Source: Flavobacterium psychroterrae (GTDB lineage: Bacteria; Bacteroidota; Bacteroidia; Flavobacteriales; Flavobacteriaceae). From it: 50,634 nucleotides of DNA. Both the position numbers and the translations under genes were made by a program. Below are positions 18,045 to 26,196 of the stretch, piece by piece. The notes beneath the pieces were generated by a model, which saw nothing but the letters and a program-made list of their open reading frames with translations, made no database searches and was not told where the DNA came from. The stretch spans positions 1-50,634 of the forward strand of contig NZ_JAGYVZ010000029.1 of the NCBI RefSeq assembly GCF_018380615.1. The letters are read 5' to 3'. Position 1 is the stretch's first letter; each line of letters opens with the position of its first letter.

Positions 18045-18848
18045 TTAATTTAACTTCTTTCTCAAAGCCTCTTCCATTTCGTAGAATTTGCTTTCGAGAT
18101 CATGAATCTTTTCATAAATATTTATAGGATCGGGCATTTGCTTAGACGCGTACATACTTGCGTACCAAACTTCCAGAATATCCTCGGCATAAATAGAATA
18201 CATTGGGTAATTTCCGTCTCTGTTATCTGATTTTAGGATTAATTTTCCACTTTCCCTAATTCGGTTTAAAACCCTTTTTACCACCACTCCGTCATTCTTA
18301 CTAATGATAACATAAATTCTTCCGTCGAGGATATCATCAAAATTATCGACATATTTACCAAAAAGATAATCGCCGTCGTGTATTGTTGTTGACATCGAAT
18401 TTCCTTTTATTTCAAAACATCTAAAAGTACCATTTTTCAACATTGGCATACTAAAAGATGGAAGACTCTCCATATATTCCGGATCAGCATATCCGTCTAA
18501 ATAACCCGCTCGGGCTTTTACACCAACAAAATTAATATTCTCTTCACCGTCTTCATTTACGGTAATAATCTTTGGAAGCTTTAAACCAACTTCGGTCGTT
18601 GTTGTTGCATTAACAAAAATTTCGTCACTCTCTCCAAAAAAATAATCCGGATTTACATTACAATGAGTAATGATGCTTTGAAGCAGATCAAAACCTGGTT
18701 TAGTTCTCTTTCTGTCTCCATCCGCCTGCAATCTGCCAATTGTGATACTATCTATTGTAGTACTGGTTACTCCTATCAACTTCGCAAATGAGTTATTGTT
18801 TAACTTCATCTCATCTATAATACGTTTTATCTTAGTATGTATTTCCAT
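18045..18848 (-). CDS. S24-family repressor (CI/LexA-like), tail cluster switch
   Basis: From the ATG at 18848 (preferred to the one at 18902, which overlaps a palindromic operator) the protein has 267 residues. Residues 1-70 are an HTH DNA-binding domain (SFAKLIGVTSTTIDSITIGR). The C-terminal peptidase domain shows the self-cleavage pair Ala114-Gly115 (ARAGYL), Ser151 in KGNSMSTT and Lys191 in VVVKRVL. These are the marks of repressors that cleave themselves when RecA is activated. It should keep the tail operon off until DNA damage. Matching palindromes lie in front of its own gene and in the divergent operon's promoter. A short coiled coil ends the protein. Confidence 0.85.
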   Translation of the reverse strand: MEIHTKIKRIIDEMKLNNNSFAKLIGVTSTTIDSITIGRLQADGDRKRTKPGFDLLQSIITHCNVNPDYFFGESDEIFVNATTTTEVGLKLPKIITVNEDGEENINFVGVKARAGYLDGYADPEYMESLPSFSMPMLKNGTFRCFEIKGNSMSTTIHDGDYLFGKYVDNFDDILDGRIYVIISKNDGVVVKRVLNRIRESGKLILKSDNRDGNYPMYSIYAEDILEVWYASMYASKQMPDPINIYEKIHDLESKFYEMEEALRKKLN

Positions 18849-18879
18849 GTTGTAATTGCTTATATTTTTATTGTGTAAT

Positions 18880-18902
18880 ATGTTTTGATTAACATAAAAC
18901 AT
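18880..18902. promoter_or_regulatory. Probable repressor operator (autoregulation)
   Basis: A 23-bp palindrome ATGTTTT-N9-AAAACAT lies 32 bases before the repressor's start codon. The same half-site occurs at 19087-19100. Confidence 0.6.
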
Positions 18903-19049
18903 TCCACTATATGTTGCAAAATTAAATAATATATAATAAATAATCGCAATCTTTTATAATTATTTTACAAAACAACTGATTTACAAGGCATTTGTAATCA
19001 CTTTCTTATTCAATTACTTTAATATAAGGCTGGATAAAGCAAATCATAT

Positions 19050-19114
19050 TACTGAAACTATTGCATTATTTGATGTAATATGTTGTATGTTTTAAAACAT
19101 ATGTTGTATATTTG
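19050..19114 (+). promoter_or_regulatory. Late-type promoter, copy 4 (variant box), for the switch operon
   Basis: The box TACTGAAACTATTGC starts at 19050 and the -7 box TATATTTG at 19107, 57 bases apart. The box is the most divergent of the seven. A repressor palindrome lies between box and -7, so this copy appears to be both repressed and activated. Confidence 0.7.
19087..19100. promoter_or_regulatory. Repressor operator inside promoter copy 4
   Basis: The perfect palindrome ATGTTTTAAAACAT ends 6 bases before the -7 box. A bound repressor would block polymerase. The half-sites match those at 18880-18902. Confidence 0.65.
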
Positions 19115-19133
19115 TAAAAAAATAATCCATCAT

Positions 19134-19709
19134 ATGATTCTAAAAGACTTTTATACCGAAAAGAAGATTGCGATTGAAAATGAGCTTTCTCAAACTGCAC
19201 CAATCGTACATTTGTATAGTGATGCTATTTTTAAAACTTCAATTACAGCACCTGTAGTTATGTTTAAATACGATAACATATCATGGGAAACATCTTCAGA
19301 AAAAAACTATAAAGCTGATGTCTCTTTTTGCTTATATATTGTACTTCCTGTTGGAACTATTTCGTCAACAAGTTACGAAAATGTATTTGAAATTGCACAT
19401 AGGATTGACAAAGCCGTCTTGTCAAATACTTCAAGTAATTCATTTATAGATACAAATTCAACATTTAAAGTAAAAGAAAAGCAATGTAATAACGAAGATG
19501 TTCATTGGGATAAAAACGATTACTTCATTTGGGAAATAACATATAAAACGACCTTAATAGAAAATATCTTAAAAAAGAAATACATTCTTTTTAACAATGG
19601 ATTAAGCAATGAAGCTCTTGAAGAACTTGGATATAATTTAACATCAGATATTATAGCCATAAACCCTAATCCGGTTGAAGGAGCAATAGATTTAAATACC
19701 ATTATATAA
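19134..19709 (+). CDS. Probable tail completion/terminator-like protein
   Basis: From the ATG at 19134, the first after the predicted transcription start, this is a 191-residue protein; the in-frame starts at 19080 and 19101 lie upstream of, or in, the -7 box. It begins MILKDFYTEKKIAIENEL and has a strand-helix pattern (VMFKYDNISW, YKADVSFCLYIVLP, VFEIAHRIDKAVLS) like that of small tail-completion proteins found before sheath genes in Mu- and P2-like tails. The role is inferred from position and general pattern. It is directly under the repressor-controlled promoter. Confidence 0.45.
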   Translation: MILKDFYTEKKIAIENELSQTAPIVHLYSDAIFKTSITAPVVMFKYDNISWETSSEKNYKADVSFCLYIVLPVGTISSTSYENVFEIAHRIDKAVLSNTSSNSFIDTNSTFKVKEKQCNNEDVHWDKNDYFIWEITYKTTLIENILKKKYILFNNGLSNEALEELGYNLTSDIIAINPNPVEGAIDLNTII

Positions 19710-19836
19710 TCTGAATAAAATAAAAAAATGTCAAACTTAAATACCACACTTTCATACATGACATAAAATTACCGCAGCATACTATTAACAATCTTAAATA
19801 AATAAAATCAAACCATACTTTTTTAAAATCCCAAAT

Positions 19837-20016
19837 ATGAGAAGAAGCAGAACACTATTAGACAAAAGGAGAGATTATGTGATCAACTACCTAAATAGAA
19901 ATCAAGCTAAACAAATGAAAGTTGTAGTATCTGAACTTTCGGATAGTTTGTTCCTGACAGAGCGCACTATTTATACTATAATTAATGAAGGGCTTGCTAC
20001 AGAAGCCAGAGCTTAA
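19837..20016 (+). CDS. Small helix-turn-helix protein, candidate late activator
   Basis: A 59-residue basic protein beginning MRRSRTLLDKRRDY. Its second half (VVSELSDSLFLTERTIYTIINEG) fits a homeodomain-like helix-turn-helix. It is the second gene of the repressor-controlled operon and ends 2 bases before the box of the sheath promoter. By analogy with phage P2 Ogr, a small activator expressed on induction and acting about 60 bp upstream of late start sites, it is the best local candidate for binding the TACTGAAACTACTGA box. That assignment is inference. Confidence 0.55.
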   Translation: MRRSRTLLDKRRDYVINYLNRNQAKQMKVVVSELSDSLFLTERTIYTIINEGLATEARA

Positions 20017-20018
20017 AG

Positions 20019-20082
20019 CACTGAAACTACTGGTTTTGAGAATCAAAAAAATTGGAAAAAGCCATTTTAAGACTTAAATTTG
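20019..20082 (+). promoter_or_regulatory. Late-type promoter, copy 5 (sheath/tube)
   Basis: The box CACTGAAACTACTGG starts at 20019 and the -7 box TAAATTTG at 20075, 56 bases apart. It gives a long leader of about 225 bases before the sheath gene. Confidence 0.75.
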
Positions 20083-20088
20083 TACACG

Positions 20089-20124
20089 ATGGGAAAAGCA
20101 AATTTACGTCTTGGCCAAGAGTAA
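20089..20124 (+). CDS. Possible 11-codon leader ORF before the sheath gene
   Basis: ATG at 20089 opens MGKANLRLGQE and a stop, close to the predicted transcription start. The rest of the leader to 20313 holds no ORF I can support. It may be chance. Confidence 0.2.
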   Translation: MGKANLRLGQE

Positions 20125-20313
20125 AATCCAATTAAAAACCAGCTTACGAAAAACGTCCAAAAATACCAATCTACTTTTTGGATTCTACAATAAGAATACT
20201 TTTTCAATACATTAAAAATCATTTACAGCTACAAGTTTAACCACTTGTTACAGCCAATCTTTTGCCTTTTTTTAAGCAAAATAAATTTTAAACATTTAAA
20301 AACAATTTATATT

Positions 20314-21633
20314 ATGAGTACATTAAACGATGTGGTAATTACCAAACTATCAGGCGGATTAGGAAGAAGAAATCCGGAACAGGACATGGTTTCAGGGTTA
20401 CTTTTTGACGGAGTTGCCACTACAAAATTAGCCGTAAATAAAATAGAGCGTTTGGTTTCATTAGAAGATGCTGAAGCGCTAGGAATTACAGCTGATTATG
20501 ATGTAAAAGGACAATCGGCATATTATCAAATTCAACAATTTTTCAGAATGAATCCTTCCGGAGATTTGTATATCATGGCAACTACAGGAAGTACATATGA
20601 AAGTGTGGCCGGAAAAGCAATTGATATGCAAGAGCAGGCAAACGGAAATATTCGCCAAATGGCAGTGATTTTTAGTAGCCCAACTACATTTGCAGAAACG
20701 AAAGCCACAGTAACAAAAGCACAAACTCAGGCAGCACTTGGTTATAAAGATTACATGCCTTTTGAAGTAATTTTAGAAGGTAAAGGATTTGATGCTGACA
20801 CAGCTACAAATTTAGCTGAATTAAATGCCGAAAATGTATCTGTAGTAGTGGCAATGGATGTTGAAAAAGCATTTGAACAGAAGCTATTTGAATTTAACAC
20901 ATCAGAACTTTACACTTTGGCTTCTAATGAGCAATTAGTTCCTGTCGAGAATTTTCCGGATCTTTATAACATAAAAGATGCTAACGGTTTCAAAAAAGAA
21001 GATGGAGATATTCTTCAATTCGTTGCCAGAGATTCATACAAAAACACGGCAGCAGTTGGATTAGCATTAGGAGCTGTATCAAGAGCTAAAGTTTCTGAAA
21101 ACATTGCATGGATTGAAAAATTCAATCTTACCGGTGAAGGTTTTGCAAAAGCAGGTTTTATTGGCGGACAAAAAATTAAAACTCTTGGAACTTTAAGCGA
21201 ATTAAACGAAAAAAGATACGTTTTTACAAAAACACATACTGGTTTACCTGGTGTTTATTTTAACGACAGTCATACTTGCACAACTGGTACATCTGACTTT
21301 GCTTATGTAGAGAACAACCGTACTATCAATAAAGCAACACGTTTATTACGTACTGCACTATTACCAAAATTAGCTTCTCCGGTTTTAGTAGATATTGACG
21401 GTAAATTGCCGCAATCTGTTTCAAAAAACTTTGAAGGTTTATGCAGAAGCGCTTTAGAAGGAATGGTTGCAAATCAGGAAGTTTCTGATTTTGATGTTTA
21501 TGTTGATCCAAAACAAAACATTTTAGCTACTTCAGAATTAAGGGTAAAAGCAGAAATTACTCCTATTGGAACTGCCCGTAAAATTATGGTTGATTTAGGA
21601 TTCAAAAATCCTTTTGGAATCGACAAAGCATAA
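20314..21633 (+). CDS. Contractile tail sheath protein (DUF2586-like)
   Basis: From the ATG at 20314 the protein has 439 residues; an upstream in-frame ATG at 20245 lacks supporting sequence and lies in the leader. It begins MSTLNDVVITKLSGGLGRR and has the DUF2586 sheath pattern: an N-terminal subdomain (GDLYIMATTGSTYESVAGKA), an outer alpha/beta middle, and a conserved C-terminal domain (PGVYFNDSHTC, NNRTINKATRLLRTALLPKL then the LRVKAEITPIGTARKIMVDLGF strand) that would form the handshake between sheath rings. It surrounds the tube and contracts to drive it into the target. It is the main reason to call the particle contractile. Confidence 0.85.
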   Translation: MSTLNDVVITKLSGGLGRRNPEQDMVSGLLFDGVATTKLAVNKIERLVSLEDAEALGITADYDVKGQSAYYQIQQFFRMNPSGDLYIMATTGSTYESVAGKAIDMQEQANGNIRQMAVIFSSPTTFAETKATVTKAQTQAALGYKDYMPFEVILEGKGFDADTATNLAELNAENVSVVVAMDVEKAFEQKLFEFNTSELYTLASNEQLVPVENFPDLYNIKDANGFKKEDGDILQFVARDSYKNTAAVGLALGAVSRAKVSENIAWIEKFNLTGEGFAKAGFIGGQKIKTLGTLSELNEKRYVFTKTHTGLPGVYFNDSHTCTTGTSDFAYVENNRTINKATRLLRTALLPKLASPVLVDIDGKLPQSVSKNFEGLCRSALEGMVANQEVSDFDVYVDPKQNILATSELRVKAEITPIGTARKIMVDLGFKNPFGIDKA

Positions 21634-21669
21634 TTATTGAATCTATTACAATTCAAATAAAATAAAAAT

Positions 21670-21724
21670 TCACCAATTATATCGCCACAATTCATTTGTT
21701 ACAAACACAAATGAATTAAGGTGA
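21670..21724 (+). other. RNA hairpin between sheath and tube genes
   Basis: An 11-bp perfect stem (AATTCATTTGT at 21689-21699 with ACAAATGAATT at 21707-21717) sits inside an outer TCACC/GGTGA pair. There is no T run, so it more likely protects or processes the sheath-tube mRNA than terminates it. Confidence 0.5.
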
Positions 21725-21769
21725 TAGTTCCTGAGCGTTATCAGGATTTCTAAAAAAATAAAACTACAT

Positions 21770-22195
21770 ATGAATAAATTACCATTAATTAACGGACAAC
21801 AACACAGCTGGTCATCAATTGAAGTAAGTATTGCAGGTAATATCGTTACCGGAATTACAGCTGTAAACTATAGTGATTCAGTATCTAAGGAAAACCATTA
21901 CGGAGCCGGAGATATGCCAGTTCACAGAGGTAGAGGAAAATACGAAGCAAAAGCGTCGATTACTTTATACAATTACGAAGTTGAAGCTATTTTAGCTGCT
22001 TTGCCAAAAGGACAAAGATTGCAGGATATCAACCCTTTCAGCATCATTGTAAGTTACCTTGATGACAGTAACGAAGTAATTACGCATACAGTAAGAAACT
22101 GTGAATTCAACTCAAACAGCAGAGGAATTAGCCAGGGAGATACTAAAATCGCGGTTTCTTTTGACTTGATCTGTTCTCACGTTGAGTGGAACTAA
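21770..22195 (+). CDS. Tail tube protein
   Basis: A 141-residue beta-rich protein next to the sheath, of the standard size for a contractile tail tube subunit. It has NGQQHSWSSIEVSIAG at the start, HYGAGDMPVHRGRGKYEAKASITL in the middle (the loop region that contacts the sheath in tube proteins) and a closing TKIAVSFDLICSHVEW strand. It forms the hexameric inner tube. The terminator after it keeps this abundant transcript apart from the next genes. Confidence 0.85.
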   Translation: MNKLPLINGQQHSWSSIEVSIAGNIVTGITAVNYSDSVSKENHYGAGDMPVHRGRGKYEAKASITLYNYEVEAILAALPKGQRLQDINPFSIIVSYLDDSNEVITHTVRNCEFNSNSRGISQGDTKIAVSFDLICSHVEWN

Positions 22196-22380
22196 TCTGC
22201 AAACAATCTTCTTAAACAATTAAACTACAATCCCCTTCCCTATTTTTAAAACCGACTTAAAAGAGATAACCATTATCAATTGCGTTACGCAAAAAAGGAG
22301 TTCAAAGAACATGATTTTTGCAAGCATACTTTTATATCTGCTCTTTATTAGTCCGTTTTAAAATAGGGAATCTTCTTCAA

Positions 22381-22436
22381 GAGGCTGCTTTGAGCTTATT
22401 TATCTCAAAAACAATAACTCAGGCAGCCTCTTTTTT
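22381..22436 (+). terminator. Terminator after the tube gene
   Basis: The stem GAGGCTGC..TGAG with CTCA.GCAGCCTC precedes TTTTTT. Just upstream, a 20-base inverted repeat (about 22236-22256 and 22350-22370, sharing TTCCCTATTTT) encloses about 95 bases. No gene is seen in 22196-22493. Confidence 0.8.
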
Positions 22437-22493
22437 ACCATCATACAATCAAAATTCGATTAGCAAATCATAAATAAAAAACATCCTTTTAAA

Positions 22494-22838
22494 ATGGAAA
22501 CAACAAATTCAAAAACCGCAGATGTTCTGGACGGAAACATTACTCAGGCGCAATTAAATCAATGGAAATACAAACATAAAAAAGTTGTCAAACTCACTAT
22601 TGCAGATGATGACGAAACTATTCTGTTTGCCTATTTCAAAAAACCGGATATGAGCATTCGTTCTGCAGTATTACAAGCGTCAAAAATGGACGAATTTAAA
22701 GCTCTCGAAGTATTATTCAAAAACTGTTATTTGGGCGGCGATGCTAAAATTGAACAGGAAGACGATTTACGCCTCAATATTACCACAGCATTTTCAGATC
22801 ATATCCAGCCGAAACCTGTTAAAGTAGAAATACTTTAA
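22494..22838 (+). CDS. Tail assembly chaperone-like protein (short paralogue)
   Basis: This 114-residue acidic protein follows the tube gene, the place where tail assembly chaperones lie in phages. It is related to the N-terminal part of the protein at 11905 (VKLTIADDDETI, YFKKPDMS, VLFKNCYLGG). There is no sign of a programmed frameshift into a second ORF: the next gene starts 40 bases on with its own ATG. In phages a tape-measure gene normally follows; here a toxin does. Confidence 0.5.
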   Translation: METTNSKTADVLDGNITQAQLNQWKYKHKKVVKLTIADDDETILFAYFKKPDMSIRSAVLQASKMDEFKALEVLFKNCYLGGDAKIEQEDDLRLNITTAFSDHIQPKPVKVEIL

Positions 22839-22878
22839 TAATATCTATCCTTTTGCCTTTCCTTAAAACTCTATCATA

Positions 22879-23778
22879 ATGATTATTAGAAAACACAACA
22901 TACAACTCAAAGATACCAGCGAATCTGAAATGGCAAGGTTTAGACAAATTATGCTCAGCATTTGGCGTCAGCAGATTGAAGATGATAAGAATGCTGAGGA
23001 AATGGAAAGTTTTATTAAAAAGAATTCTATAACAAACAAAAAGTCTGATCAAAATAAACCAAAAAAACATTATAATAATGATATTTTTTACGTAAATAGT
23101 GATGGAAATATTATTAAAGTTGAAGTTGATAATTCTCGTTATATTAACGTAGTTTTATCTAATGGTAAAAAAGTTCTGTTTTCAGATTTAGATATTTCAG
23201 GAAGTACGTTTAGCTGGAACAATACTAATAGACAAATTGTGGCAAACATAGCTAGGTACTACGGTAAGCAAATAAATGTTACCAGAATTGGAGCAAATTA
23301 TGACATGAATGATAAAAGTTTAGCATATACAGATAGTCAAAGTAAAGTGTGGCTGCACCCAAGTTCAAAGGGAGGAGTTGATCCTACTTTTAACCATAAA
23401 TATAATTTAAAGAGTACTCTTATTCATGAATATAATCATCAACAAGAATTAAAGACGAAAAAAAAATTAAAGAAAAAAAAAGAATACACATATTCTGAGC
23501 ATGCCAAAGTTTATTTAAAGCAATTTAAGCATAATACTTTTGAAAAAACAAGTATAAAATATTCAGAAGGTCAAATTGCTAATTTTATTAAATATTTAGA
23601 TTATGCTTCAGGACAAAAGGAAACTGGATGGGAAAATATATTAAAAGAATTTAATGAATCAAAAATTTTAGGGGGTTATTTTATTAAGTATCGAGAATCT
23701 GGTGGAACACAATTATTTGATAATAAAGGAGTCGAACGTATAATTGAAATAAGCGAACCATTAGACGGACCACATTAA
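22879..23778 (+). CDS. Putative zinc metalloprotease toxin (HEYNH), effector 2
   Basis: This 299-residue protein has HEYNH at residues 183-187 (STLIHEYNHQQEL), an HExxH zinc-binding motif, and a later TYSEHAKVYLKQF segment that may give the third ligand. The first about 65 residues are helical and charged (MARFRQIMLSIWRQQIEDDKN), followed by a Lys-rich linker, so the N-terminus may be a loading or docking region. The catalytic domain resembles that of effector 1 in spacing and flanks. It lacks a signal peptide. A lipoprotein gene starts 4 bases after it, and a run of immunity-like genes and remnants follows. Confidence 0.6.
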   Translation: MIIRKHNIQLKDTSESEMARFRQIMLSIWRQQIEDDKNAEEMESFIKKNSITNKKSDQNKPKKHYNNDIFYVNSDGNIIKVEVDNSRYINVVLSNGKKVLFSDLDISGSTFSWNNTNRQIVANIARYYGKQINVTRIGANYDMNDKSLAYTDSQSKVWLHPSSKGGVDPTFNHKYNLKSTLIHEYNHQQELKTKKKLKKKKEYTYSEHAKVYLKQFKHNTFEKTSIKYSEGQIANFIKYLDYASGQKETGWENILKEFNESKILGGYFIKYRESGGTQLFDNKGVERIIEISEPLDGPH

Positions 23779-23781
23779 AAA

Positions 23782-24177
23782 ATGTTTATGAAAAGTAAAA
23801 TTTTATTCTTAATGATAATTTTTGTTATTATTTCATGCAAAAAAAGAGACGATTTGGGGCTAACAAATCCAACAAAAAGATGGGTGTATTTTGATTCATA
23901 TAGAAAATATGACAAGGATAGTATGAGCTTTTTAACATATTTAAAGTTTTATAACAATGGAGAATGTGTCAATTTATTTTTTGATGAAAGTCAATACAAT
24001 GGTTGCATGGAGTGGAATTTTACAAAGAGCGACAGTATTTTACAAATCAGCGACAAAAGACTTTTAGTTCTAAAGATTTACAAAGACAGTATCATTGTCA
24101 AAGATTTAAAATATCAAAGAAAAGCTGTAATGTTAAATTGGAATATCTTACCCAAAAAAAATGATACATCAAATTAA
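23782..24177 (+). CDS. Lipoprotein, probable immunity to effector 2
   Basis: A 131-residue lipoprotein (MFMKSKILFLMIIFVIISC, Cys 19) whose first mature residues are KKRDD. A small beta-rich mature domain (WVYFDSYRKYD, FYNNGECVNLFFD, DSILQISDKRLLVLKIY) fits a lipocalin-like or similar barrel. The mix of gene order, 4-base spacing and envelope location matches the pair at 15825/16634. A clear terminator follows at 24197. Confidence 0.6.
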   Translation: MFMKSKILFLMIIFVIISCKKRDDLGLTNPTKRWVYFDSYRKYDKDSMSFLTYLKFYNNGECVNLFFDESQYNGCMEWNFTKSDSILQISDKRLLVLKIYKDSIIVKDLKYQRKAVMLNWNILPKKNDTSN

Positions 24178-24196
24178 CAATTTCTCCAATACAACG

Positions 24197-24228
24197 CCGT
24201 TTTTCTGCTTGAGAAAAAACGGATTTTT
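24197..24228 (+). terminator. Terminator after immunity gene 2
   Basis: CCGTTTTTCT and AGAAAAAACGG form a hairpin followed by ATTTTT. Confidence 0.8.
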
Positions 24229-24297
24229 CTATACTTTTAAACACTTAAATTCAAAAATCTAAAAAAAACCTATATTTTATAACAGCTGGTCGATACT

Positions 24298-24594
24298 ATG
24301 AAAATCATAATACGAATATTCTTTTTTATTGGAATTTCACTTTTTCTTTTGAGTTATTTTATAGTTCCCTATAAAGTTGATGACGGAGAAATTATCATCA
24401 TTGACAGCGATGTTGTCGCATTTTTTAAAATTTTATATTTTACCACTACTGCTATTTTTGCAATCTCCTTTTTTGTGTTTCTCAGAATTTTTAAAAATAA
24501 AAGTTATCCTATTTTTTCTTTTGTTTTTCTTATTACGAGTTTAATATTTTTATGCAAAATGTTTTTGTATTTTGATAAATTTATAGAAAATTAA
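24298..24594 (+). CDS. Small membrane protein, possible orphan immunity
   Basis: This 98-residue protein has three hydrophobic segments (about 4-24, 42-62 and 71-90), with a short acidic loop after the first. It has its own terminator. I know no family for it. Position between a toxin pair and immunity remnants suggests an orphan membrane immunity protein, as polymorphic-toxin loci often hold. Confidence 0.4.
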   Translation: MKIIIRIFFFIGISLFLLSYFIVPYKVDDGEIIIIDSDVVAFFKILYFTTTAIFAISFFVFLRIFKNKSYPIFSFVFLITSLIFLCKMFLYFDKFIEN

Positions 24595-24616
24595 TACAAT
24601 TTTTGCTCCATCATAA

Positions 24617-24652
24617 ACCCGTTTTTTATTATAATAAATTCGGGTATTTTTT
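24617..24652 (+). terminator. Terminator of repeat module copy 1
   Basis: ACCCG...CGGGT hairpin with an AT-rich inner stem, followed by ATTTTTTT. The same terminator recurs at 25273 and 28135. Confidence 0.75.
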
Positions 24653-24880
24653 TACCTTTATCTTGATTTTACCATAAAACAAATTCAGTTAAATTGATGC
24701 ACTTTACTTAAACCAATGATATACATATCCATTTTAATATATGAAAAAAAATTAGTTTACTGACAAAGCATTTAATATTGAAAGAATGATTGGTGTTAAA
24801 ATTGAATCGTTAGATAATGATATAATTGCATTAGCACAAATCTGTAGTAGGGATTGGACAGTCGAAGAAGTTCAATTAAT
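24641..24880 (+). repeat. Direct repeat module, copy 1
   Basis: About 240 bases nearly identical to 25297-25536: terminator arm, a CTTGATTTTACCATAAAA segment, a degenerate late-promoter box (TACTTAAACCAATGA at 24705) and the start of immunity-like gene A. The -7 box expected 56 bases after the box is missing here. Confidence 0.75.
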
Positions 24881-24943
24881 ATATTCACTGATTTTATGGA
24901 AGATTTCAAAAATTTTATTTCTAAAAACCGCGTAGTTGACTAA
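24741..24943 (+). pseudogene. Immunity-like gene A, broken copy 1
   Basis: The ATG at 24741 hits a stop within five codons because of an extra A. Repaired, it reads F.DKAFNIER then IGVKIESLDNDIIALAQIC and WTVEEVQL, then jumps to the C-terminal FTDFMEDFKNFISKNRVVD, so it also has an internal deletion relative to the copies at 26197 and 26910. It ends in TAATG overlapping the start of gene B copy 1. Confidence 0.6.
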
Positions 24944-25251
24944 TGAAAAAAAAAGAACAAATAATTGAAAACCTAAAAAGCTGGCTGGAGAAAACAAATA
25001 TTTCATATGATAAAGATATTGGTTTTCGATGCAGAGATAAAGAAATTAAAGAATTAAGAGATGGAAAAACCGAAAAAGAAGTTTATGTTGTATCTTTTAA
25101 AACTGAAAGTGATATAGAATATGATAAAAATGGTGAAATTATTTCATTATTAGAAGGAATGTATTGTTTTGCTTATTTTGATTCAGAAACATTAGAGTTG
25201 CTTTATGTAATGAAAAAAGCAGGATATATAGAAGTTGATGGTTCATACTAA
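24943..25251 (+). CDS. Immunity-like gene B, copy 1
   Basis: This 102-residue protein is clearly paralogous to the one at 26565: same KEQIIENLK.W start, KE(I/L)KELRDGKT core, EGMYCFAYFD(S/A)ETLEL and identical IEVDGSY end. It is small, acidic and soluble. It overlaps the last base of broken gene A by one (TAATG), so A and B were once a coupled pair. I know no named family; the setting suggests an immunity or immunity-partner protein. Confidence 0.5.
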   Translation: MKKKEQIIENLKSWLEKTNISYDKDIGFRCRDKEIKELRDGKTEKEVYVVSFKTESDIEYDKNGEIISLLEGMYCFAYFDSETLELLYVMKKAGYIEVDGSY

Positions 25252-25272
25252 TGATTTTTTCAATTGCTACAA

Positions 25273-25307
25273 ACCCGTTTTTCTAGTTTAAAAAAGCGGG
25301 TATTTTT
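25273..25307 (+). terminator. Terminator of repeat module copy 2
   Basis: CCCGTTTTTCTAG and AAAAAAGCGGG form the stem, followed by TATTTTTT. Confidence 0.75.
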
Positions 25308-25536
25308 TACCTTTATCTTGATTTTACCATAAAACAAATTCAGTTAAATTAATGCACTTTACTTAAACCAATGATATACAAATACATTTTAATATATGAA
25401 AAAAATTGAGTTTACTGATAAAGCATTTAATATTGAAAGAAGGATTGGTGTTAAAAATTGAATCGTTAGATAATGATATAATTGCATTAGCACAAATCTG
25501 TAATAGGGATTGGAAAGTCGAAGAAGTTCAATTAAT
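25297..25536 (+). repeat. Direct repeat module, copy 2
   Basis: Nearly identical to 24641-24880, with the degenerate box at 25370. After 25536 the copies diverge, which marks an old recombination or deletion joint. Confidence 0.75.
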
Positions 25537-25585
25537 CCTAAATGAATCTAAAAACTTAAAAGGGAAAGAAATGAAGATTAAATAA
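25396..25585 (+). pseudogene. Immunity-like gene A, broken copy 2
   Basis: It opens MKKIEFTDKAFNIERRIGVKN and stops through one extra A. The other frame continues IESLDNDIIALAQICNRDW and VEEVQLILNESKNLKGKE, then ends early (MKIK). The C-terminal half present in copies 3 and 4 is absent. Confidence 0.6.
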
Positions 25586-25600
25586 ATTAATTAAAAACTA

Positions 25601-26122
25601 ATGAACTCAACAGAAATTCAGGAATATTTTTCAAGTAGTATGGTAATATTCGAAAACAACGATATAATTAACCAATCTTTATCAAAAGACACAGCAGATA
25701 TTTTATACAAAATTGGATTACCTAATCATAATACTTTTGGCGGAGACTATGAGTTTTTTGGAAATGTGGAATTATTGGATGGAAAGTATTTAAAAATTGG
25801 TACTAAAAATACTTTTATGAATGAACCATTTGGATTATGCATTGATATTGAAACTCAACAAATAATTGGTAGAACACATTATAGTGAAGGAGTAAGAACC
25901 TATACTATTAATAAAAATCTAAAAACCTATCTTGAATATTTATATACATTCAAACGATTTAGTAACGAAGTAAAAATACCTCAAACATTAGGAGAGTACC
26001 ATTTGCATCATGAAAAATATGCTCTGGAATTAAAAAACAGATTAGTAGCTATAGATAAAGATGATGTTTATACAGATTTTTGGCATAGTTCTATTGGAGA
26101 AATGGAACTGGGGGTTATATAG
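25601..26122 (+). CDS. SUKH-type immunity-like protein
   Basis: A 173-residue soluble protein with the general SUKH pattern: ILYKIGLPNHNTFGG near residue 45, a YLKIGT strand, FGLCIDIETQQIIGR and a final helix after YTINKNLKTYLEYLYTF. SUKH proteins are among the commonest immunity proteins in polymorphic-toxin loci and neutralise diverse cytoplasmic toxins. Its toxin is not in this window, so it would be an orphan. The subfamily (SUKH-4-like) is a guess. Confidence 0.55.
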   Translation: MNSTEIQEYFSSSMVIFENNDIINQSLSKDTADILYKIGLPNHNTFGGDYEFFGNVELLDGKYLKIGTKNTFMNEPFGLCIDIETQQIIGRTHYSEGVRTYTINKNLKTYLEYLYTFKRFSNEVKIPQTLGEYHLHHEKYALELKNRLVAIDKDDVYTDFWHSSIGEMELGVI

Positions 26123-26196
26123 TTAAAATTTAAACTAAGTCTGAAGTTCAATCTAATTATCTGTAAAGAATTTAAAAGGATAATAGAAATAATATT

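Noticed and set aside
22494..22878. Programmed frameshift of a tail chaperone
   Set aside because: The short ORF ends well before an independent ATG gene and no slippery heptamer leads into a continuing frame.
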